Shown here one piece after another: positions 35,939-45,799 of a stretch of DNA of 64,000 nt. A model generated the notes under the pieces. That model made no database searches. It was not told the origin of the DNA and saw nothing but the letters and a program-made list of their open reading frames with translations. Both the position numbers and the translations under genes were made by a program. The stretch is from Erinaceus europaeus. Its lineage: Eukaryota; Chordata; Mammalia; Eulipotyphla; Erinaceidae. The DNA is taken from assembly GCF_950295315.1 (NCBI RefSeq), contig NW_026647346.1:1-64000 (forward strand). The letters run 5' to 3'. How positions within the stretch are numbered: the stretch's first letter is position 1; the number at the start of each line of letters is the position of its first letter.

Positions 35939-36460
35939 GTCAGCTCCTCCTCAAGCCCAGGTCCCCAGGTCAGGTCAGCAGGGGAGAGGGGAACTGCACC
36001 CTTTGCTGCAAGTGCCAACTCTCTGGCCATCTATCCCCTCCTGTAAACAAGCTCAGGACACTGAAAACCAAACTCCCTGCGGAAATGGGACCAGAATATA
36101 CACCAGAATTAACAATGACCCAGCTTGATAACTTTCAGTGTCGTGTCAAGTTTACAGAAACCTCTTAAGTTCTCAATTAAAAAGCCAACTCTAGTTCCAC
36201 ACCTTCAAATTCAGTAAAAATTAGGGAGTCCTGTTCTCCTGTCTCAACTCCTCATTAAACATTTTCCTGCTGATATGCAGGAATCATCTCCAAGATTTTA
36301 GACTGGGTTTGCTCTCCCCATCTGTCCCTCTGCAATGGTGTCAGTGAGGTAGTGGACCCTCGGCCCCTTGGTTCTCCGAGTCCTTCATCCTCTCACTGCT
36401 TCTGCTCACTGCCTCAGGTGCCTCCTTTGTCCATTGCTAAACCCACTGCTATGTTCACAG

Positions 36461-36903
36461 GTATCTGTGCTGGAGGTGATTCTCCCTGGACCCTGGGAAG
36501 CTCTGTTGGCAGAGGCCACCAGAAGGGCATCTTGCTGGCTGTGGGCCAGAGGAGTGACACTGTCACCACCCTCCATGATGTGGAAAGCATCTGGCAGAAC
36601 TCCGTGTCCACCCGTCTGCACTGGGCCCTATCATGGCTGCCTCTCCTGGACCTCACCGCCTCTGAGCTCAGGGTTGACTATCTGATGGGCTATGGGGACA
36701 GGGCCACCCACAAGGTGTCACTCTACAACTATGCCCTGGGCAACCCCATCATCCCCGTGAACCTGGCAGTGGAGGATATCAGGGACTGTGTCCATCTGGT
36801 CCACCAGAAGGAGGAGGCCACCCGCACTCAGTTCTCCTGCCTCATGGCCGTGCTGTGCGCCCACAACCATACAGATATTAACGAAGAGGAGAGGGAGGAG
36901 TGA
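36461..36903 (+). CDS. Copy B terminal coding exon (147 codons plus stop)
   Basis: Acceptor 'atgttcacag' at 36451-36460, entering in the phase left by exon 7, open to TGA at 36901-36903. It aligns to copy A 1-399 without indels. About 74% of residues are identical by hand count. The sequence is of mixed hydrophobicity and probably folded (SWLPLLDLTASEL, YLMGYGDRATHKVSLYNYAL, NPIIPVNLAVEDIRDCVHLV), with an acidic tail. I do not recognise the domain. The open frame in both copies argues that it was under coding constraint at least until recently. Confidence 0.6.
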
Positions 36904-38768
36904 GGCCTCCATCCTGGTCCCCTGTTCCTGCTAGAGGTAGGCGCCTTCTTCCTGACTGATGCCAGTGGTACAAAGGTGACCAGGCTCCTGGACACTGGTC
37001 ATCTACACCATGAGTCTGGGTGAGCCTAGGCCATGTGAGATTAGTCTAGCAACCAGTCTGTGTGAGACGCATGGTGTTCTGCTTGATTGAAACAAGTCAA
37101 GAGAATCACATCCCAACAATGGCAAGACTTCATTCTTCTGGCAGCACTGTCTGAGTGGGGGCTGCAGACATTTGCTGTATTGATTTGAGAGGAAAGGTTT
37201 CTACTATGTGATGACTAGGTTTTAATATAGTTAATGCTTTTGATAATAATTAAATTTACCTAATGGCTAGAGACAGTAATTAAAATGGGAGGGAGAGACA
37301 GAGAAGGAGATATACCTACAGCTCTGCTTTCCAGCTCCTGAAGCTTTCCTTTTCTGCAGGTGAACACAGGGGCAAGAACCCAGGTCCTTGCTCACTGTGG
37401 CAGGTGTGCTCACCAGGTGGGCATCACTCAGCCCCTTCATGCATTTATCTCCTTGGAGAAATTTTCTCCCGGGATAATACATTTCTTCAGGAATCAAGAG
37501 GAAGCTACTATCTGAGAATGTGACTTAACTAAGACAGCTTTCTGTTTTTCATTTCAGGCATGACCATAAGACAGCCTCCTAATTCCAAGATGGGAGAGTG
37601 ACACCTACAGAAAGGCGCAGTGATGGACCATCTCAGACCTCTCTGAGCGGGGTCCAGGCAGCACCCTGTCTACACCCTGCTCAGCTGCTGAGGAGCTCAG
37701 GGCTCCTCTCAGCACCTTGTTGGGGGCTCCCCTAGCAGGTCTGCAATCAGTGAGGCCACCTGGGTATCTGCTGGAATGCCTACAGCCAGCCTTCCCCTCC
37801 AAGAACTGTCCCTTTTTTTCCTATTAGAATGATATACAATTGAGAACACTTATATTCTAATACTTTGCAGAATTTTGAATTATTCCTCAGTCCTGCCACC
37901 TATGTGTAAAATTCCTGGTAGAAGACATGGAGCCATCTGACTAAGACACTTCTTTTAAACTTTTTGTCTAGTGGGGTCACAATGGAAAATGTCAACATTC
38001 CATATCCAGCTCATTTCATTTGAGTCATTTTCCTGGATCCCTTACACCCTGGTCTTTTCACAGAAATTTCTCACTTATTATTCTTTTCATGGTATATATG
38101 TAGTTATATAGTCTTTGACTGTATTTTCTTGCTTATTTCTATAATAAATATCAGTTCCTGACTCTGTGCCTTAGATGTCCCCTCTCTTTGCTCGGGGTCA
38201 GATCAGCCCTTGGTGGGCTCCTCAGGGCAGCTCTGCATCAGCTGAGGTCACGTGTGTCTGCAGGCAGCTAACAGCTCCACTGGAGCTACTATGTGTGTCT
38301 TGCCTGTTCCCCAGGCTTCCACAGGGTGGCACCTAGCTTCCTCAGTGCTGGAAGAAGGGCTCCCCACAGCCAGACAGGCACTGAGGACTCTGCCTGATTC
38401 CCACCTGTCAATGTCCCGGGGGCCACAGCAAGTACATGGCTGAGTCTGAAGTCAGCACAGGAGGAGACAGTAGCAGAGAATAGAGATGGTGCACTTCTGA
38501 TTTCTGGATGGCTGTTACTGTCATCAGCACACTTCACAGCAAAGCTCAAGGTGAAGTCTCTCCCACACTAGTCCCTCAGTTACTAGCCTTTTACTCCTTA
38601 GCCAGCACTTCCCAGACAGAAGCCAAGTGTGGGGACATTAGTTCATGGAATAGTCACTCATTCTGCTGACACTGGCACCTGCACACCACATGCAGGTCAG
38701 AAGTTCACAGGCCAAAACTGGCATCCTGGGAAAATGAAGGGCACTTTCCTAATTGTCCTTTCTCTAAT
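36505..38768 (+). repeat. Segmental duplication block, copy 2 (partner 1-2270)
   Basis: Collinear with 1 to about 2270 including the terminal exon, the minus-strand SINE (about 37280-37435), putative 3' UTR splice sites and the poly(A) signal. Confidence 0.92.
36904..38165 (+). other. 3' untranslated/flanking region of copy B with poly(A) signal
   Basis: AATAAA at 38143-38148 corresponds to 1628-1633 of copy A. Donor-like 'ctagaggtaggc' (about 36931-36942) and acceptor-like 'catttcag|gcatgac' (about 37550-37565) are conserved in both. Confidence 0.45.
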
Positions 38769-38769
38769 C

Positions 38770-40110
38770 TCATCATCTCCTGCTTCCCTCTTAATTTCTG
38801 TCTCTACCCAGGTAATAGATAAGTAAATAGAATATTAAAAAGAAACATTTCTGAAAAAAAGACATTTAAAATTAAATATGGGTTTCTCTCTGGGTGTGTC
38901 TCTGCATCTCTTTCAAAAATAAAATTTATAAAAAAGAAAACAGACATTTAAAATAATATATTTCTTCACACATAGACTCAGCAAAAAAATGAAGAGAAAG
39001 CATGATTTTAAGGGATTTTAAACACCTGCACATTGGGAGTACATGGGCCAATGAATGAGTGAGAGAAAGAAGGGGAAAAAAAGATTAAATATGAATGTTC
39101 TGTGGTGTCCAAACAGGTAATATTATCCTCTACCCATTTGAGTTCTTCAGATACTGCTTAAGTAGGCATTAGAAAGACGGATTAGAGAAAAATAAGTGGC
39201 GATTAGTAACATGCACACCACCTTCACATATGAGATTAAGAAATGGTGAGGAACTCACCATGTGTTCTTCGATGCCATCTTTAAATAGCTTAGTTAACAC
39301 CGAGGACATTGTGAAGGGGTAACAGAAGGCCAGCTAGGATGTTAGCCAGAAGAGACACGGTGAAAAAAAAACATGTCTACACATAAAAGTCTGCTTCCCT
39401 CACTGGTCAAATTTTCCCAAGAAGTTGTCCTTATCTCTCAAAAGGAATCTCCATTTTTCGCCTCCCATGAAATTATTTTTCCCCCAAAGACATACTTTGA
39501 GGATGGTAGATTTATTTTTTATTTAGATTATTATTATTATTATTTTTTTTACCAGAGCACAGCTCAACTCTGGCTTAGGGTGGTATGGTGGATTAAACCT
39601 AGAACTTGGGAGCCTTTTTTGCCATTTTTCACAGATGTGTGCCTTTGGATTTTGATGGAGATTCAGCTTTAAATATGGTCCTGGAGGAGAACTAATTTAC
39701 CTAAATCTATTTACAAAGAAAATATTCAAATCATTACTTGACTAATTGGGCTCAGGAATCTCCTAATTAACAAAATGTTGAACAGAACCCCTGTGCAACA
39801 ACTTACCCTCTGGCCCTTGAATTGTAGCTACTTCTTTATTAATCATAAGACAATCACCTACGCTAGAAGGAATAAATACCTCTGTCTTTCCACTGAATCT
39901 TTAGGCTTTTGGAAGTAGGAGAGAAGATCATTTTCTCTTGAAAATTTCATTCTAGACTTGTTACAGGATTTGCTAATGAGCTGAACTTGGATGGGAAAGG
40001 ATGGGAAATTGAAAGCCATAGTAAATATTAAAAAGAAATGTTTCTGAGTGGAGTCAGACATGTTCATTCCTACTAGAACCTGGCTTAAAAATGACAAGCT
40101 GAGAGCTGAC
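38770..40110. other. AT-rich stretch, no gene seen; short SINE fragment about 39540-39620 (-)
   Basis: The SINE fragment is the 'accagagcacagctcaactc' type with a T-rich head. Otherwise no feature is supported. Confidence 0.55.
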
Positions 40111-40114
40111 CCCA

Positions 40115-40755
40115 GAGAGTCCTGAGCAGCCCCACCGCCACCACCGCCTAGTTACCATCACACCCTGGGAGGAGCTGCAGCTGCAGCAGCCGGCCCCAGT
40201 CACCATCACCACAACCATGAGCAAGGTGGCCTAGACCCAACAGCTGCCAGCTGCCCCTGCCCTCAGCACCACCAACACCAAGCCCGGTACAATGGCAGCA
40301 GCACAGGGAGCGGCTGCCCAGGCAGCTTCACATCCATGGCGCCTGCTGGCAGGGACAAGAAGGTCAAGGCAACAAAGGTTATGGTAACAGTAAAATGGTT
40401 CAATGTAAGGAACGGATATGGTTTCAACAACAGGAATGAGCTGAAGACCTTAAGTGCTTGCTTTTTGCCCCTTGAGCAGATAACCAGACTATTTGCATTA
40501 TCTATGCAGCATGGGGTTTTTATTATTTTAACCTAAAGATGTCTCTTTTTGGTAATGACAAACGTGTTTTTTTTTTTTTTTTAAAGGCCTGGTTTTTCTC
40601 AGTACACCTTTAAAGGTTTTTAAGTTGTTTCATATCTGGTCAAGTTGAGATTTTTAAGAACCTCATTTTTAATTTGTAATAAAAGTTTACAACTTGATTT
40701 TTTTAAAAAAAACTCAACAAGCTACAAGTATCTGCTAATAAAGGTCAAATAAAAA
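40115..40755 (+). pseudogene. YBX1: Processed pseudogene of Y-box binding protein 1, internally deleted
   Basis: The 5' UTR ('gccgcctagttaccatcac'-like, about 40140) and the start region match YBX1 mRNA: ATG at 40217, then [13 protein letters not shown], and the start of the cold-shock domain [13 protein letters not shown] in another frame (40390-40425). At about 40432-40440 the sequence jumps directly to the 3' UTR ('gagctgaagacctta'), which continues through 'tgcagcatggggtttttatt', 'ggtaatgacaaacgtg' and 'aataaaagtttacaacttga' to the poly(A) signal region. Introns are absent. A stop follows within a few codons of the ATG, and frameshifts are present. Most of the coding region, including most of the cold-shock domain and the basic/acidic C-terminal repeats, is missing. 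It cannot encode YBX1. Confidence 0.93.
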
Positions 40756-40762
40756 AATTGAC

Positions 40763-40975
40763 AAGGGGGCCAGGCGGTGGCGCAGTGGGTTAAGGGCATG
40801 TGGCACAAAGCGCAGGAACCAGCCTAAGGATCCCGGTTCGAGCCCCTGGCTCCCCACCTGCAGGGGAGTCGCTTCACAGGCTGTGAAGAAGGTCTGCAGG
40901 TGTCTGTCTTTCTCTCCCCTTCTCTGTCTTCCCCTCCTCTCTCCATTTCTCCCTGTCCTATCTGTGTTCTACCTG
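40763..40975 (+). mobile_element. Main-family SINE, 3' truncated, directly after the YBX1 pseudogene
   Basis: A very well-preserved head ('ggcggtggcgcagtgggtta', 'cccggttcgagcccc') suggests a young copy. It stops at 'ctgtcctatct'. Confidence 0.9.
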
Positions 40976-40984
40976 CTGAGTCAC

Positions 40985-41130
40985 CTCCGGAGCTTCTCTA
41001 AATGCTGTATGCTGTACAGCCACAGTTTCACTTCATCCTTGTGACAATCCTATCAAATCAGCATAGATTCTGTCCCCTTTTGAGTATTAGGATCAGAACT
41101 CAGTGATACCACTTGAACTGTCACCCCAGG
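40985..41130 (+). mobile_element. Possible ancient MIR fragment
   Basis: 'aaatgctgtatgctgtacag' followed by 'cacttcatccttgtgacaat' resembles the 3' half of MIR. Identification from memory, low certainty. Confidence 0.35.
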
Positions 41131-41476
41131 GGGGCTCCAATTCATCCTCATACAGGAGAGCAGGACAACTTTTCATGACAGACAAGGGGATGATGACATC
41201 TTGGCTGGCTTAACATATATACTTACAGGTTCTGGTGGATTAGTTCAGTACTTTTTTCTTTTGTGCAGAGTATAGTACATCATTTTAAAGGTAATGCCTA
41301 CCTAAACTTACAAAGTTACTGTTAACATATTTTCTATGATTTTAAGGAAAGGGTGGTTGCAAATGTTCCTTTTTAGCAATGACTCATTAAAAGTTTTCTT
41401 TTTTGTTGTTCTATGACTACACTAGATGAGAATATCTGCTGAAGACTGAAAATCAGGCTCTTCAGTAATTTTCATG

Positions 41477-41478
41477 TA

Positions 41479-41527
<49 letters not shown>
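41477..41527. repeat. (TTA)n microsatellite
   Basis: About 17 uninterrupted trinucleotides. Confidence 0.97.
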
Positions 41528-41529
41528 GA

Positions 41530-42480
41530 AAAACTCATACTGTACTGTGGTTGCCATGTACAGATAACCAGATTCTTGCCTGAATTCACACTAAAGTGGT
41601 CATGTTGCTCTGTGTACAGACAGTCACCACCTAAGCTGTTGACACCCAGCAAAAATTCTAGGCCCCACTTCCTTTCAGCCTTCCTCCAAAGGATTCCCTC
41701 TGCTCAAAAGACATGTTTATGTCTCAGCTCAAAAATAAATAAATAAATGTCATGTTATCTTATCCCTGGATACCAAAATTCTCAAACAGGAAGGGTTCTC
41801 ATTAGACAAAGCAGAACCCATTTTGAAAATAGCAAGACTCTCAGAAAGGCAAATATAATAGTCCAAGGAAATTTACATGCAAATGTCTATGGAGGGCCAA
41901 TCACAAGGGCAAGAGTGCAGGACAACTTCTTCTAGCAGGAAAGAGAGTTTAAGAATAAAAGCTGGAGGCATCCATCATGGAAAAATGACTGGGAATAATT
42001 CAGGAGAGGCACATTTTCTCAAGAGTGAGCCCTATAATGTTCTCTCTGAGAAATGACAGATCAGCCCAAGAGGACTGTCACTCCAAGGGACTGAATGTGA
42101 GGACCAGGAGCTGCTGACTGAGAAGCATCTCCACAGCATAGGGGCAGAAAGTAATGGCTGAAAAAGCATGGCAGTGGTTACTGAACTCCAGCTGCCATGG
42201 ACAGCTCAGTCCATTCCTTGTCACTACTGTTCAGGCTAGAAGGCAGGGTAAGTGCTCCTATCTGTGTCTGGCACACCACAAGACAGAGCTGAGACTTGGC
42301 CTTTCAAAAGGAGAGCCCTGACACCACACACACACACACACACATACACACACACACACACAGACACACACACCATCTTACACACTCCAGAGCCCAGACA
42401 AAGAAAATGCCAGTCTTCTGGGAATGGACTGTTTGATAAAAACAGCATTAAGTAAAACTATGGTGGATCAAGAATGACTT
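41530..42480. other. No gene seen; (CA)n microsatellite at 42324-42372
   Basis: Mixed-composition DNA without splice-bounded or long open frames. The CA run has TA and GA interruptions. Confidence 0.6.
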
Positions 42481-44385
42481 TTCTTTTTAATGGGCAGAAG
42501 TAGAAAGAGTGAGAGAGACCGGAGCACTGAGGCTTTCTTCAATGCTATGGGGGCCCGGGCTCAAACTTGGGTCACACACATGGCAAAGCTCTGCATTATC
42601 CAAGTGAGCAACTTCGTCAGTCCTTACAAGTGATTTAACTGCACAAGAACACTCTGCTTGCTGACTTCCTGCTTATTTATTTGTTTTAATGTAGTTCCAG
42701 AAATGAGCTCTGAGCCTTGTACATATGCAACATCAATTTATGGCTTCATGCATGGCAAATAACACTACTGAGAGACCTCTTTGGCCCTTTTTCTTTCTTC
42801 ACTATCTGGGGTACAGGAGAGAAGAGGAGTATCACATCATCATTCTACCTCATCAGGGGAGCTACCACAGTGCTATCCATGGTACTCCCATGTGGTGCCC
42901 AGACTCAAACTCATGGTAAGGTATATGTGCTGCCCACTGACTCATCTTGTCCTTACGACTGACTTCCTGAACACAACTCTTCATAACCAATGAACTGGCA
43001 GTGCTGACACAGGACTCCCTTCTGCCCAGGGCACAAAGGCATAGTTATTTTTATTGTGTCCAGTGAAAGACCAGGGCAAATCTATTCTGTGTGTCAATAA
43101 AATATATCTAATTAACACTCCTTTAAAAGCTGTAGTCAAAGTGCCTATTATTCAATAACTTGGGCAACTGAGAAACTATGACTTCCATGTTTTCTTAAAT
43201 CAATATTATATACTTTTTTTCCACCAGTGTCTGTAACAATCAACCACTCCAAGTATACTATTTTCTCTCTCTTTTTTTTCATACAGAGGATGGAATATAG
43301 AAAGGGGTAGAGAGAGAGAGAGTGAGAGAGAGACAGAAAGAGAGAGGTGGGAGAGAGGGTGGAGAAACACCACAGCACTACTTTACCAATCATGGAATTT
43401 CCCCTCTGCATGGTGCTCCTATGAATACTTAGCATGGCAAAGTGTGTGCTCTACTAAGTGAGCTTTCTCCTAGTTGTCACCTCAATGTTGTTTTAAATAA
43501 CAAAAGCATCAAGGCATCTCTTCACCCTATGTGCATTTCATGAAAGAGACTCTGTTAAGAGCAATAACAGATCCTCTAACAATTAAAAAAAAGCCCCATT
43601 ATAATCCTTTACTTTCAAAACTGGTCAGGTTCTAGGTACCTGGAATACAATGTATTTAAATTCTGCAAAGCACTTTTTTTATAGCATAGGACAGAGTGAA
43701 TTTTTTTATTATTTATTTATTTATTTTTCCCTTTTGTTGCCCTTGTTGGTTTTTATTATTGTTGTTATTGATGTCATCGTTGTTAAGATAGGCCAGATAG
43801 AAATGGAGAGAGAAGGGGAAGACAGAGAGGGGGAAGAGAAAAAGAGACACCCGAGACATGCTTCACCACTTGTGAAGCAACTCCTCTCCAGGTGAGGAGC
43901 CAGGGGCTCGAACCGGGATTCTTATGATAGTCCTTGCACTTTGCGCCACATGTGCTTAACACACTGCGCTACCACCCAACTCCCTTTTTTATCTTTATTG
44001 ATTTACTTATTGGATAGAGACAGCCAAAATCAAGAGGGAAGAGGGTGATAGAGAGGGAGAGAGACAGAGAGATACCTGCAGCTCTGCTTCAACACTTGTG
44101 AAGCTTTCCCCCTGCAGGTGGGGACCGGGCTCGAACCTGGGTCCTTGCACATTGTGACATGTGCACTCAACCAGGTGTGCCACCATCTGGTCCCAGGACA
44201 GAGTGAAATTGAGAGAGGAAGGGAAGATAGGGGAAGAGAAAGAGATGACTGCTGACCTGGTTCACTACCTGTGAAGCAACTCCCCTGTAGGTAGGGAGCT
44301 GGGGCTTGAACTGGGATACTTTCACAGGTCCTTGCACTTCGTACTATGTATGCTTAACCTGAAGCACTACTGCCAGCCCCCCAAA
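42480..44385 (-). mobile_element. Minus-strand SINE cluster (42480-42625, 43260-43470, 43690-43985, 43985-44195, 44195-44380)
   Basis: Each shows a T-rich tail side, an 'agagag'-rich segment, the reverse core 'ctgcaggtgggg' or a degraded form, and the reverse tRNA head. The last three are head-to-tail. Positions 42630-43255 are unassigned. Confidence 0.75.
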
Positions 44386-44389
44386 GGAC

Positions 44390-45160
44390 TTTTTCTATTG
44401 AGTATTATTATTAATTGCTATTATTTATTTTGTAACTTATACCATTTTAAAAAACCTAACAATACAGGATATATATGTCAAAGGGGAGAAATACCAATGT
44501 AATCCGAATTCTATAGAAGGGTTTTACATGTTAAATTTCATTTCCACCACAAGTAACCTATAACATTCAGAAATATTGGAAAGTAGAATACATGTTTATT
44601 TTTGTCTCAAACAGTATCACTTAGGATAATTATACTATAAGTGCAAAGTTCTTTCGAAGAAGGAGGAATAAATGATTAAGAGTTTGAAACAATGACTTAG
44701 AATGCTGAACTGAGAACCTTTATTTCATCTGCTTGGGTTACTGCACATACTACTCATTTGCTCACTCAAGTTACCACTTAGTCTCAAGTGCAATACACAA
44801 GTTTGACATGACAAGTGACATAGATGACATCTGTGGCTTATATGAACTCTTAACCAAGAACAGAGAAACCTGGAGGAAAGAGTTAATAAAGGGAACTGAG
44901 TGATTTGCATGTATAAAGTCCAGTTCCCTTGAACAACTTTTACTGAGAAGAACCCTCAGGTCTGCTGAACTACTGACAGAGGATAAATTGACTGTAAATG
45001 TTGGTGGAGAAGATAGTGTCTTTGGTGTGTGTAGTTCCTGTTCCTGTCCTTGCAGGCCTGCAAGGCCTTACCTCTCAGTCCAAATGTACCCACGTACACC
45101 ATGCACTCTGAATCCCACTAGCCATAATGCCAGATGTGGGGTACAAAATAATTCTCATTT
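44390..45160. other. AT-rich stretch, no gene seen
   Basis: No repeat family or reading frame was recognised. Confidence 0.55.
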
Positions 45161-45175
45161 GTTCTCTTGCAGGCA

Positions 45176-45291
45176 ATGAAAAAGTCACCCCATCTAAAGG
45201 AAATGGTGAACACTCTACAATTATTATTAGAGCCAAAATCTCTGAGTCACAGCCGCCTACACAAGACAATTTGGCTACTGGAAAATTCTGA
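45176..45291 (+). CDS. Candidate terminal exon of an unrecognised gene
   Basis: A strong acceptor ('cattTgttctcttgcag' context, AG at 45172-45173) is followed by an open frame beginning with a split Gly codon: NEKVTPSKGNGEHSTIIIR, then AKISESQPPTQDNLATGKF and TGA. No upstream partner exon was identified and no domain is recognised. Short open exons like this arise by chance, so support is only the splice site plus plausible composition. Confidence 0.2.
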
Positions 45292-45799
45292 TTAATGACA
45301 TTTTTTTAAAAACCAGAGTAACAACTTGACCTGCCAAAAATTAGCATGTTTTTATCATTTTTACCTTTTTTTTTTTTTTTTTGCCTTGGTTACTTATTAC
45401 CTTTCTTTCACCAGGAAAATAAAGCAGGTAAACTGAAAATTGTGTTGTAATGCAACTCAACCTCAAATCTAAAAGTGTCACTACCAGGGGTGAAAGTGGA
45501 GCTAAAAGGGGGTCTGTTGCTAACCGGGCTTTGGAATCTGTGAATGTGCCACAGGGACACTCTCTGACTGTGCTGAGAAGAGTCTTCAAGTCTTGGGAGA
45601 CTAAAGTCCCTGAGTGTCAATCAGAGGCACAAGCCTCCCCGCCCCCAAATTGATGACTGGGTGAGAAAAGAGATGTCCCCCTGCTGGTAATCCCTCTCAC
45701 CCCCAGTCCAGTGGCAGGTGAGGTGGCCTTCCCCAAGCACTCCAGCCAAAGGTGATGGAGAGGCTACAGCACTTCAATCTCCCTAAGGCAGCCCAGGCA

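Larger units (their letters stand above)
28220..36903 (+). pseudogene. ARHGAP20-like paralogue copy B: PH domain plus unrecognised C-terminal domain
   Basis: Eight phase-compatible exons are inferred: 28220-28378, 30788-30934, 31397-31438, 32120-32174, 34891-34957, 35440 to about 35529, 35801-35938 and 36461-36903. The first three together read as a PH domain: ILLFGPAKFQKGRKWQK, VLLISNTK, FKGHFRIKYWVPLMDIWVA, SLVLGWADRSFIVSFKSAER and WYKELC. This spacing and the VLGW motif resemble ARHGAP20/TAGAP-type Rho GAPs, where the PH domain binds membrane lipid or a Rap/Rho partner. The central exons are short and acidic. No Ras-association or RhoGAP exon was seen, so GAP activity is not expected. An in-frame TGA at 28332-28334 breaks the PH domain where relatives have Arg (CGA to TGA). 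Upstream exons were not found. All later exons are open, so translation from a downstream or alternative first exon cannot be excluded. Confidence 0.6.

Noticed and set aside
36406..36912. Minus-strand ORFs opposite the copy B terminal exon
   Set aside because: They are shadows. The plus-strand frame alone is bounded by an in-phase acceptor and shares its stop with copy A.
40336..40536. 66-codon ORF reading [13 protein letters not shown], like a cold-shock protein
   Set aside because: It is part of the YBX1 processed pseudogene. The frame differs from the original start and runs into 3' UTR sequence.
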